From positions 6,620 through 21,372 of the forward strand of contig FLMG01000442.1 of the NCBI GenBank assembly GCA_900088475.1: 14,753 bases of DNA. The letters are read 5' to 3'. This DNA is from Hyphochytrium catenoides. Taxonomy: Eukaryota > Sar > Hyphochytriomycetes > Hyphochytriales > Hyphochytriaceae. The notes under the pieces are model-generated. The model was not told where the DNA came from and searched no databases. It saw nothing but the letters and a program-made list of their open reading frames with translations. Each line of letters begins with the position of its first letter. Positions within the stretch are counted from its first letter, which is position 1. Below, one piece after another: positions 1-7,837 of this stretch. A program made the position numbers and the translations under genes.

Positions 1-40
<40 letters not shown>

Positions 41-120
41 GCGAGAGAGACAGAGACAGGAAAAAAGAGAGAGAGAGAGAAGAGAAGAAGGGAGTAGAGG
101 AGAGGAGAGGAGAGAGAGTG
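1..120. repeat. GA microsatellite, 34-bp pure run then degenerate
   Basis: A pure AG dinucleotide run occupies the first 34 bases, followed by interrupted GA and GGAGA units up to about 120. It lies downstream of the last recognised exon of the minus-strand channel gene, so on that coding strand it is CT and could sit in a further intron. Open frames rich in Arg and Glu across it are artefacts of the repeat. Confidence 0.95.
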
Positions 121-322
121 TGTGAGCAAGAGCTGGAACATCGCACAGGGACAACGAGAGAGAGAGACAGTGATGCAGGCTCTCGAAGTCACATGTCAGG
201 AGGTACTGACGATGAACGCTAGAGGTTTAAAGAAACGAGAAGGGGGAGAGAGAGAGGAAGTAAGAGAGAAAAAGAAAGAGAGATTGACAAAACCAATTGC
301 TATTCTCTCTCCTCCAGCCTAC

Positions 323-2190
323 CATCGCCTCCTTCACGGTGGCTTTCATGTTGCTGAACCTCCAGCCCGTCTTCGGCTCAACCTCCAGTGGATATTCTCC
401 TGTCTCTGGATCTTGGAAGCGCAGCTGGGAGAGGATTTGTGTGGAAGGAATAGGAGAAGAGGCATTTTCATCCACGCCAGAGAGAAAGATGTTCACTACG
501 CGAGCTTCACAGTTCTCGACATAGCGCTGTTTGCGAGCAAAGTGCAGGAGCGTGAGTGCGGAGAAGTGGGAGAGAGAAAGAGAGAGAGAGAAAGAAGGAG
601 AGAATAGAAAGATAGAGAGCGAAGGGCAGAGAAAGAGAAGAGGGATTTGGGCTATAGAGGTCCCAAGTAAGAGGTTCCTCCTGGAGTACCGAAGCAGGGA
701 GATAAGACAGAGATAAGTTCAAACGAGGGGATGCAGGAGAGAAAGAACAAAGGGGGAGAGATGTTTCTTACTCTTTCTCTCTGTCTCTCATCATCTCTCT
801 CTCTCTCTCCCTCTCTCTCACCTGCAGTTCCATGGCAAGCACACCTCCCACGCCCGCAGCCGTGAAGGAGAGACGATGCAGATCAGCGATTCCATTCGTT
901 TGATAATCATTTGTCTGTCCCCCGAAGGAGCCGTCGAAGAGAGGAAGAACGACAATGAGAAGAAGAGTAATCATGATCACTCTCTGGGTCGTTCTTTCTG
1001 ACATCGCCTTCCCCACTTCACTGGGCTCTGCGGTGGGAGTGTCATCCTCTTCTTCCTCTGTGGGAGAGACATGAGAAGAATCGTTAAAGAGACAAGCAAG
1101 AGAGAGAGAGAAAAAAAAAACGAAAGAGAGAGAGAAACAAAGAAGAAAGTACGCTTACTAGCCTTACAATTGCGTTATACAAGCGAGACATGGAAGGAGA
1201 TACATGCGAGAAGAGTCCAAGACCAAGTCAAGGAAATGCCCAGAAGAAGAAGGAGGTAAGAAAAGCCCTCTCCCAAAGAGAGAGAGAGAGGGACGGAGAG
1301 AAGATGCGCAATACACAGCAGGTGAGAGATGAAAGATCAGAGAGAGAGAGAGGGATCAGCAAAAGAGAGGACAACATCTCTCTATTTACCTATCTCACTC
1401 TCTCCTGTCACGGTCGCTGCTTTATAGAGCTTCACAATGCGGATCATCCTGACGAGCCTGATGATCTTCACCACTCTTCCAGCCTTAGATCCCGCTCTTG
1501 AGATCTTCACAGAAGAGAGAACGGCGCTCGGGCTCGCGGAAGAGCCATAGAAAATAGTCTGCCAGATCCATCCCACGTCCGGGATAATGGACGCGGTAGA
1601 GATGAAGTCAAGCCAGAAGTAGAAGCTAAAGATGTAACCAGGCTTAGCGAAGCAGTTGCAGCACCACTCGAGAGAAAAGATGATCAGTCCACCGAGAGAG
1701 AGACCGAAGAAGATGTCATCCTCTTTCTTCGAGTACGCTGCAACCCTAATATCGTCTCCTATCAGACAGTAGACTGTGTACAGCGTGATGATTACGTTGT
1801 AGATCTTAGAGTCAAGAGTGCTCAGAATCTTTTTCTTGACCTTGAGAGCGAGGTTGGGCTTCTTATGTTTTCGATGGTGCTTCTTTTTGCTATGATGGCC
1901 GTGCGCTGGCTTAGCGGGTGCTGGGAAGAAAGAAAGAGAGAGAGAGAGAGAGAGATGTTAACCGCGGTAAGAGCAGACTGCAGGAGAGAGAAAGTCAACA
2001 GAGACGGAAGCTGAATAGAGATTGTTTTGCGATCTAGACAGAGGCATGGGGAGAGAGACGAAGAGGAGGGCACCACGGTTCACAACCTAGAGTAGTCAGA
2101 AAGACAAAGCTGAGTGCACGAAGCGCGTGCGAGAGAGAGAGAGGGAGAGGGAGAAGAGACAAAAGAGAGAGAAAAAGAGATGGAAGAGAG

Positions 2191-2229
<39 letters not shown>

Positions 2230-2563
2230 TAATCAGAGAGCAGAGAGAGAGAAAAGAGAGAAAGCACAAGGATACTTCGATTACCGGCCTGAGGTCCGGC
2301 GACAGGACCTTTGGTCTCCTTCGCAGGCGCGACGGCTGGAGACAAGAGTTAACTCAACGGTACAAAGGGAGGACCTCGGCAGAGAGATGACGTGTAGGGA
2401 AGAGAGAGAGCTAGATTTGACTAAAGAGAGAGAGACCCTGAGAGAAAGACAGAGAGAGAAAGAGTAACGAGCATTGATGAAGGGCGGCACAGAAGCGTGA
2501 GCAAAAAGACTTACCAGCAACCTCAGGCCCATCGGCTGGCTGGACACTTGCGGTGGAGCTCAT
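323..2563 (-). CDS. Voltage-gated ion-channel-like membrane protein, 5' five exons (3' end incomplete)
   Basis: Exons read on the minus strand are 2563-2515, 2335-2285, 1920-1390, 1057-822 and 526-323, about 357 residues. Each junction has GT and AG, and the phases agree (1, 1, 1, 0, with phase 0 at the last donor). The start ATG at 2563 opens a Pro/Ala-rich leader, followed by a His/Lys-rich cytosolic stretch (residues 40-65). S1 is about 73-92, S2 103-120, S3 128-147 and S4 174-200. S4 has basic residues at every third position (R182, K185, R188, R191, R194, K197) and ends RIVKLYK. An acidic linker (211-216) precedes SEVGKAMSERTTQRV and S5 (237-252). After S5 comes a long polar loop rather than a visible pore helix. 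Known: this arrangement is a voltage-sensor domain. Inferred: an ion channel, or a voltage-sensor-headed receptor or cyclase as found in protists. The missing 3' part prevents a choice. The last intron begins at 322, and I could not place the next exon securely. Confidence 0.8.
1930..2250. repeat. Intronic GA/CT microsatellite within channel intron 2
   Basis: Runs of GA at about 1936-1955 and 2194-2225, plus degenerate purine-rich sequence between them, fill most of the intron from 2284 to 1921. On the coding (minus) strand this is a CT tract leading to the acceptor, so it acts as an oversized polypyrimidine tract. Similar tracts occupy the other introns: about 1092-1135 and 1274-1356 in the intron 1389-1058, and about 560-600 and 790-818 in the intron 821-527. 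Confidence 0.9.
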
Positions 2564-2586
2564 CTTTCTCTCCTAATCATCAGCAG

Positions 2587-2591
2587 TTCTT

Positions 2592-2626
<35 letters not shown>

Positions 2627-2632
2627 TTCTCT
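2587..2632. repeat. CT microsatellite just upstream of the channel start codon
   Basis: CT dinucleotides with two TTT interruptions lie 24 bp upstream of the minus-strand ATG at 2563. On the transcript strand this reads GA, the opposite polarity from the introns. It is therefore probably 5' untranslated or promoter-proximal sequence rather than an intron. Confidence 0.85.
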
Positions 2633-3118
2633 TCCTCTGCAACCGCCACTAATCGCTACTAGACCGTCCCTTGGCGCCGCTGGCGGTGCGATCCCTAGGA
2701 AATTTTAAGCTCTTTGCAGGGGAGACTAAGAGAGAAAAAATGAAGGGAGACAGCCACAGATAAAGAACGAAAAGGAGACTGCGAGCAAGGAGACCTTGCA
2801 ACTCGAAGGCAAGGAAGAGCTGGCGCTGCGTGTGCTTATGAGTAAACTTTGATAGCTGAGCGTGTGACCGTGGCCATTTGCTCTTTCACCTTGCCTTCTT
2901 ACTGTATGACCTAAAGACTCTTCTCTCCCTTCTCCCTACTTGCTTCTCTTTCTCTGTCGAAAGGACTTGGCTGGACTTCCTATCGCTGTGTTTGCCCGCT
3001 CACTGGTCCTAGGGTATTGCTCTCCGACGGCTGATCTTTACCGCTTCTCGTCGCTCTAACTACCAGGCGTTGAGTTCCACAGGCCAGGGCCTCGTTATTC
3101 CTCTCTTGTGGCCCTGTT
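2633..3118. other. Upstream flank with no recognised gene
   Basis: This stretch lies behind the start of the minus-strand channel gene. I see no protein-like frame, no RNA gene and no convincing TATA box. Its position makes it the likely promoter and 5' untranslated region of that gene. Confidence 0.5.
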
Positions 3119-3177
3119 CTCTCTCTCTCTCTCTTCTCTCTTCCTCTTTCTCTTTTTCTTCTCTCTCTTTTTTTCTT

Positions 3178-3209
<32 letters not shown>

Positions 3210-3233
3210 TATTTCTGTCTCTCTCTCTCTCTG

Positions 3234-3309
<76 letters not shown>

Positions 3310-3347
3310 TCTCTTTCTTTCTCTTTCTCTTTCTCTCACTCTCTGCC
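3119..3347. repeat. Long CT microsatellite with periodic TTT interruptions
   Basis: About 230 bases are almost wholly CT, with a higher-order pattern around 3263-3312 in which CTCTCTCTTT-like blocks of roughly 12 bases recur. Frames through it give Ser/Leu/Phe on one strand and Arg/Glu on the other, and I treat them as spurious. The pyrimidines are on the plus strand here, the reverse of the tracts inside the channel gene. Confidence 0.95.
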
Positions 3348-3484
3348 CCACCCCTCCTTTTCTTCCAAGCTTCTTTGTAAGTCTCTAAACTTTGCTCTGT
3401 CTCTCATGTCACTCTGTCACCCAACCTCGCTGTATCTCTGTCTGGTCTGCTATGTCTCTCCGTCACTCTGTCTCTTAGGTTACA

Positions 3485-3505
3485 CACTGTAGAGCAGCGC
3501 ACAGT
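3485..3505. repeat. Imperfect inverted repeat CACTGT-N10-ACAGT
   Basis: CACTGT at 3485-3490 pairs with ACAGT at 3501-3505. It resembles the two palindromes at 3588 and 4640 and may mark the outer end of a small element whose inner end is the 3588 palindrome. The short length makes chance occurrence possible. Confidence 0.35.
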
Positions 3506-3547
3506 AACGGACATTCCAGACAAGACCTACAGAGCTAAGATATTCCC

Positions 3548-3565
3548 AATAGAGGAGCCTCTATT
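3548..3565. repeat. Inverted repeat AATAGAGG-AG-CCTCTATT
   Basis: Two perfect 8-base arms are separated by 2 bases. It lies 22 bases before the 18-bp palindrome at 3588, between the CACTGT-containing sites. It could be the centre of a small non-autonomous element spanning about 3500-3595, but this is inference. Confidence 0.6.
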
Positions 3566-3587
3566 CTAAACATAGTTATGGAGAATA

Positions 3588-3605
3588 CACTGTACATGTA
3601 CAGTG
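3588..3605. repeat. Perfect 18-bp palindrome CACTGTACATGTACAGTG
   Basis: The sequence equals its own reverse complement over 18 bases. It can also be read as two element ends, each CAGTG next to a TA, facing away from a central CATG. Following it, the sequence CAGTGGAACAACATATAA resembles pogo/Tigger-type terminal repeats, which begin CAGTG and insert at TA. It lies upstream of the transposase-like ORF and matches the outer twelve bases of the site at 4642-4659. Confidence 0.7.
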
Positions 3606-3750
3606 GAACAACATATAAGAGGATGTATCTCTGGGCTCTATGAAAAATTCTCTAGAACCCCTTTAGCTATAGTGGCTCAGCCTGGTGGGATTGTTTCCTT
3701 AGGCATTGGGCTATAACATGCAGAAAGCGGTTTTTCCATAGCTAACTCGG

Positions 3751-3772
3751 TTCTGGAGTTCTGGAGTTCTGG
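3751..3772. repeat. Short tandem repeat of TTCTGGAG, 2.75 copies
   Basis: TTCTGGAG occurs twice in tandem and is followed by TTCTGG. It lies in the leader of the transposase-like ORF. No function is apparent. Confidence 0.8.
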
Positions 3773-3835
3773 CATTGAGAAGCTCATGACCATCATCCTC
3801 GATGCCTCCACAGTGCAGACTTCAGCTCAGCAGCC

Positions 3836-3877
3836 ATGAGCCAGATCGCTGCGCAAGCCGCACCCCTTTCTGACTAG
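3836..3877 (+). CDS. Possible 13-codon upstream ORF
   Basis: ATG at 3836 opens a 13-codon frame ending in TAG at 3875-3877, 56 bases before the main ATG at 3934. Its residues AAQAA resemble the AAAQAAA near the start of the main ORF, so it may be a partial duplication of the beginning of that gene. It could act as an upstream ORF if transcribed, but there is no direct support. Confidence 0.25.
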   Translation: MSQIAAQAAPLSD

Positions 3878-3933
3878 TAGGTGCTGGGTTCATAGACCTC
3901 TTCTCGCTAAAGAGATATCTGTTATATCCCAAT

Positions 3934-4629
3934 ATGCCCAGCAGCAGAGCGGCAGCACAAGCCGCAGCCATTGCTATTGAGAAGCAATATGAAGTGACCC
4001 ACAAGAGGGGAGGTGTTCGAGAGAATGCTGGCCGCAAACTTGGCGGCATGAACCTGAAACAGCGGAGGTTAGCATCCAAATTAGCCAACAAGGAAGCGAA
4101 GATTCGCCTTCAAAGGACTACTCGAGCGCTTAAACGAAACTCAGTCCGAGGAAAAAATGTGCGGAGAGAAGAGAACCATGCGCAGGTGATGAGAGAGGCC
4201 AGGTTACGGTCCAGGCAAGAACGATGGTTAAAGGAGTGTGCCACAAGACAGAAGCTCATAGAGTCTCTTGGCGAAGCTGTGAGAAAGGTCAACTTTGACA
4301 ACCTACTGGTGAAGAGGCAAATATCTCGTGGCGACCAAGAAGACCACGAGGAGGAAAACGAGCAGCTAGCACCACCACCACACCGCCTTGCTACTACTAC
4401 TACCTCTTTATCTCAGTATCAGCTAAAGAATCTTATTTGGAAGGCCTCAGCTTTGTGCCAGCTCTTCCGGGAGCTAAACATGTTTGAGCAGCGCCCAAAG
4501 CTGCTGGCCGTGGCAAAGGTGGTGGGTTTGAGGACTACTCCTGTCGTTCACCCTCGGACGCTCCTACTATGGCGCAAGAGTTTCATTGATGATGGCTTCA
4601 AGCTAGTGCCGTCTATGCGAAGCCGCTAG
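3934..4629 (+). CDS. Transposase-like or DNA-binding protein, probably truncated at its C-terminus
   Basis: A single ATG-started frame of 231 residues. After an Ala-rich start it has RGGVRENAGRK (residues 25-35), a basic Gly/Arg patch similar to an AT-hook. A long, highly charged, probably coiled-coil stretch follows (about 41-120), then an acidic patch and a poly-Pro/Thr linker (130-157). The C-terminus (about 191-231), with VVHPRTLLLWRKSFIDDGF, resembles the helix-turn-helix that precedes the catalytic domain in some eukaryotic DDE transposases, where the pattern is Ser/Pro-x-T-x-x-W-x-x-x-F. The frame stops a few residues later, so no DDE domain is encoded. Flanking CACTGT-N6-ACAGTG palindromes support an origin in a mobile element. 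Alternatives are a domesticated or non-autonomous element protein, or an unrelated nuclear protein. The family assignment is from recognition only. Confidence 0.5.
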   Translation: MPSSRAAAQAAAIAIEKQYEVTHKRGGVRENAGRKLGGMNLKQRRLASKLANKEAKIRLQRTTRALKRNSVRGKNVRREENHAQVMREARLRSRQERWLKECATRQKLIESLGEAVRKVNFDNLLVKRQISRGDQEDHEEENEQLAPPPHRLATTTTSLSQYQLKNLIWKASALCQLFRELNMFEQRPKLLAVAKVVGLRTTPVVHPRTLLLWRKSFIDDGFKLVPSMRSR

Positions 4630-4639
4630 TGGAGTAGAG

Positions 4640-4661
4640 AACACTGTCGTTTTACAGTGTT
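4640..4661. repeat. Inverted repeat AACACTGT-cgtttt-ACAGTGTT after the transposase-like ORF
   Basis: Perfect 8-base arms are separated by CGTTTT, starting 11 bases after the stop codon at 4629. The outer bases CACTGT and ACAGTG are identical to those of the palindrome at 3588-3605, with the same 6-base spacing. It could be an element end, a protein-binding site or an RNA hairpin near the 3' end of the transcript. Confidence 0.65.
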
Positions 4662-4689
4662 TGAGCAGTAAACTTCGTTCAAATTTTTT

Positions 4690-5110
4690 TATCCTTACAA
4701 GGAGAAGAAGAAGAAGTAGAAGAAGAAGAGACAAGGAAAGCTATAACGCCTTGGTCACGGCCTCCTCTCCATCTCCTCCACGCTCATCATCATCAGCAAA
4801 GGAACAATCATCGTGGATCTCCTCAGTGATATAGGGGAAGCAGGAGGAGGAGGAGATGGAGCACCAACCACAATCTTGTCACCATTTTTACTTCTTCCGT
4901 TGATCTTATCGTGAGAACATGTCCTCTCTTCTCCTTTGTATTTCCTAGTAAAAAGAGCACCAAGACGAAGATGAAGACGAGGAATAAGAAGAAGACGAGG
5001 AGAAGTAGGGTAAAAAGAGGACGAAGATGAAGAAAAAGATGAAGAGGAGGAGGGATCTGGAAAAAAAGTAGAAAGAAGAAAAGAAAGAAGCGTAACTGTA
5101 AGAAGAAAGA
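4690..5110. repeat. Degenerate GAA/GAAGA-rich tract
   Basis: The plus strand is dominated by GAA, GAAGA and GGAGGA units, interrupted by unique sequence around 4740-4960. On the minus strand it reads as TTC/CTT-rich, with several acceptor-like CAG and TAG sites. It could be an intron of an unrecognised minus-strand gene or simply purine-rich intergenic DNA. Confidence 0.75.
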
Positions 5111-5130
5111 GAAAGTGAATATCTGTGTAA

Positions 5131-5294
5131 GCTGCCATAAGATCTTGATAGACTCTATAATTGTTGACATCTGCCGGTCCTAAGCTTCTGCTAGGCCGAG
5201 CCACTGCCTGGTAGTATTGCTGAGTAGGCACAGAATCCCTGGAAATCTTTCTTTGTTGCGGAGGCGAGGATTGCAGGCTGAATTCTAAGAACAT
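5131..5294 (-). CDS. Hypothetical: possible first exon or small ORF
   Basis: ATG at 5294 opens a frame whose first 55 or so residues have ordinary composition, with Gln, Ser, Arg and Tyr and motifs such as RKISRDSVPTQQYYQAVARP. Beyond about 5130 the frame enters the GAA/TTC-rich tract and becomes Leu/Phe/Ser-rich, which looks like intron rather than protein. I found no good GT donor at the boundary, so the 3' limit is arbitrary. I do not recognise a family, and this may be chance coding. Confidence 0.2.
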
Positions 5295-5299
5295 CACGT

Positions 5300-5821
5300 C
5301 AGCACCCCTTAAGTATCATGAGGGCTAAGGACGCCAAGGAGTTGCCTGTATCGGCATGACAGGGAACAGACTTAGTTGGTGAACTCAGAGTGACAACCTC
5401 CAAGGAACAGTCAAATGCAGCCCAGCCGAGAGATTGTGGGCTGGCTCTCCACGCAGTGCAAGGAATGCGTTCATGCCGCGAGAAAGAGTAGTAGTACGGG
5501 TTAGCACTCGGCAGTGCTTGATAATAGGATTACAGCTGAGCAGTGCGACTAGTGATAAACACTTGCACCCTATCAGACGGATATCCCCACCACCTATATA
5601 CAAGTCATCGAAAGCGCTATTATCCTGCCGTGACTGGAGACATAAGCCAATCCAATTGAACGAGCTGTCTGGGTCTTGCGCTGGAAGGCTTCCGACAGAA
5701 GCTGCTGCAGATGAGAGCTGCCTCTCTATTCATCTTCTCGACATTATAGCTGACCGCGTGAAAAGTAGCCACCGTTACATATAGCTTCTGGGTTGGCTTG
5801 GACAGATTTTAGCGCCAGGTC
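5300..5821. other. Region with no convincing gene
   Basis: A plus-strand frame at 5434-5784 and a minus-strand frame at 5385-5603 overlap each other, and neither has a recognisable motif. The plus frame begins at an ATG and is 116 residues long, so a small unknown gene cannot be excluded. I see no RNA gene or repeat. Confidence 0.4.
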
Positions 5822-6417
5822 TCAGGGTCGGGAAGGCTCTGCGATAAGAGGTTGAAGATACACTTCTACTCCCTTTGGCGGAGGGCTCTCTTGCATCTCA
5901 GAAAGTAATTTTTTTGTCTTGTCCATAGCAGAGATTGAGCAAACAAACACGACAACGAAGGCGAATAGCTCTCCGCAGACAAAGACCCATCGCCAGATGG
6001 AGTCATTCCAAGGTGAAGAGTTGGCTGCCTCCATCATCACCAATACTGCCGCTACCTGTGCAAAGACAACGGCGTAATTCGAATAGAAGTAGATCCGAAT
6101 AAAGATCCACTTGGGTCTGACAATAGGTTCCCTGACAGCGATGAGTCCTAGTACTGCGCAGGTGAAGCCGAAAGCAGCCGCCCACCAGACGAGGAAGGTT
6201 AGAGGCAGGAAGATGACGTTCATACCCTGTGGAAGTAGTACAAAGAGAGAGCTTGTCACCACCTTTATTATCGAGTTATTGGGCTGATTCAATCTCTTAC
6301 CGCCTGCAAAAGGCATGCGTCAGACGCAGCTTTCTGGGAGCCATAGGAATGGTAATACATAGCTTGCTGTTCTGTTGAGCCGTTCTTCGCGAACGGAGGA
6401 TCATCCTTACGAGGCAT
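5822..6417 (-). CDS. Small membrane protein of unknown family, two exons
   Basis: Exons 6417-6301 and 6226-5822 join in phase 0 across a 74-bp intron with donor GCG|GTAAGAG and acceptor TTCCACAG|GGT, giving 173 residues. The frame can be read through the intron, but the canonical splice sites and the MPRKDDPPFAKNG start favour the spliced form. The first 39 residues are hydrophilic. Three hydrophobic segments follow: about 43-70, which is long and could be one or two spans, then 86-104 and 118-139. A loop with REPIVRPKWIFIR lies between the first two. The C-terminus (141-173) is polar with a PPP motif and is likely cytosolic. I do not recognise the family, and no enzyme motif is seen. The upstream frame could extend only with a non-ATG start, so ATG at 6417 is chosen. 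It lies alone on its strand here. Confidence 0.6.
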
Positions 6418-6537
6418 GATGGACACTCCGCTAGGCCGCCACGTCTGGCCAACAGGCCCGAAGCGCAGAGTCAACTCGCCAAATGCGTCAGGCGCACCGA
6501 GGTAGGACGATCTCAGGCCAGTTGTCCCTCATGAGCC

Positions 6538-6789
6538 ATGCATTGCAGCGTCTGCCTGATAAGCTGTGAACAAAGAATGCCTGTTTCACTATACTCTTCT
6601 TGGCCCTATTACCTCGATAGCTTTGTTATGACCCTCTTCTCTTCTTCACCATCAAGCCGTGTCGCTCGATTGCATCTGTCAGCAGATTTTGCAGATCTTG
6701 CAGACCCTTTTTTGGTGACTCTATTGGAGGCGCGATGGAGATTGAAGATCTTGGCCAATGAACAGGCATTGCGACGATTGGACTATTAG
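6538..6789 (+). CDS. Hypothetical short ORF
   Basis: An ATG-started frame of 83 residues, divergent from the membrane-protein gene and 120 bp from its start. The second half has a charged, helical look (for example DPFLVTLLEARWRLKILANE). No family is recognised. The 5' half, rich in Cys and Ser, is less protein-like. It may be chance, or one exon of a longer gene. Confidence 0.2.
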   Translation: MHCSVCLISCEQRMPVSLYSSWPYYLDSFVMTLFSSSPSSRVARLHLSADFADLADPFLVTLLEARWRLKILANEQALRRLDY

Positions 6790-7837
6790 GAATAACCATG
6801 AATTATCTTCCGTATTCAGGCAACGTGAATGACCAATACATTTCACAGTCATGATGGTTTCCAAAATCAACCTCCAGGGTTTAAGGACACGGGGCTATGA
6901 ATTCTTTCAACCATTCCTTTGAAGAACTGAAACTTTGCAAAACATCAGGATACAGAGTAGTTCCTATACTGTATCTGGAAGACAAAAAGGCTTCCAAGCG
7001 CGGAGACTAGGAGAGACCAGGCTACAGTAATCAGTAACAGAGGTTACACAACCAGAAGCCATACAGTACAACAGCGATAAGGACAGAAAGGGTTACGCAT
7101 GTCTTGACATTCTGATTCATTCTTCTCCTTCTTCAGCTGCGTTATTAGTATCGGTGAAGCTTTATCAGAACTCAGCAGCGCTCGGATACTATTTCCGCTT
7201 TCGCATTCTAATTAGCTTTAGAACTCAATAACAGTACCGCTTACGAAATCCTCCTAGTCTCGAAAACCCATTCCGAAGCGCTTCGGATATGTATTTCGAG
7301 GACGGTTCTTCTGGTTTTTGGAGACATTTGCAAGTTCGCAATGCGCTGCTTGTCCGCGGCCGCCTTCGCTTTCTCTGTGTCTATTTACTACGGTCAATCC
7401 ACGGTGGTCAGCAGATGCCCAAGATTCGGTCTTGCAGCCTGCATCACTTTATTTTTTCCACTAAATAACTTGTCATCCACCGTCTTTGCGGTGTTCATTT
7501 CATGAAGGCGAGCGTGATTGCTGTCCAGCCGCTGTTCTGTACAATGTAGGGATTAGCCGCTTGTTTGAGACATTAGAGCTTTTTCTGAAGCTCTTACGTC
7601 TTCGTTATGTAAAGCAGTTTGTCAGTCTGAGATCGGGAAAGGTTTCCATTGTACTGTGCATGGCGTACAAAAAAGAAGAACACTTCTCTATTATTGGACT
7701 CTGTTTGTTGGTGTAAGCGCCTTAACCTCATCCTTACTACCCTTGTTCTTGGTCATCAACGAGTCATGACGCTTATGTGACTCATGATTTCTTTTCGTTC
7801 AAAGCCAAATAACATCGAATAGCAGCATCCCGACAGC
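6790..7837. other. Long region without a supported gene
   Basis: I see no convincing coding frame on either strand. A plus frame near 7486-7716 starts at TTG rather than ATG and has no motif. The clearest structure is the nested inverted repeat at 7259-7300. The last part should contain the promoter of the downstream Myb-type gene. Confidence 0.45.
7259..7300. repeat. Nested inverted repeat with a perfect 16-bp palindromic core
   Basis: The core TCCGAAGCGCTTCGGA at 7272-7287 is a perfect palindrome. It is flanked by a second pair of arms, CTCGAAA at 7259-7265 and TTTCGAG at 7294-7300, with unpaired spacers of 6 bases on each side. The whole could form a cruciform or an RNA hairpin, or bind a dimeric protein. 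No gene explains it. Confidence 0.75.

Noticed and set aside
122-607. Long Arg/Glu-rich plus-strand open frame
   Set aside because: It is the antisense of the channel exon 526-323 plus GA repeat. The minus strand gives a spliced, domain-bearing protein.
2114-2467. Highly charged Arg/Glu open frames on the plus strand
   Set aside because: They are translations of the GA microsatellite inside channel introns and the antisense of exon 2335-2285.
2980-3492. Arg/Glu frame on minus and Ser/Leu/Phe frames on plus
   Set aside because: They arise from the CT dinucleotide repeat at 3119-3347 and have no non-repetitive protein character.
4755-5297. A 180-codon minus-strand frame as one intact gene
   Set aside because: Beyond about 5130 it is GAA/TTC repeat giving Ser and Leu/Phe runs. 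Only the first part looks like protein, so just that part is listed with low confidence.
6227-6316. Start of the membrane protein at an in-frame ATG at 6316
   Set aside because: That sequence is mostly the 74-bp intron. Splicing 6301 to 6226 gives a better N-terminus from ATG 6417 and uses canonical sites.
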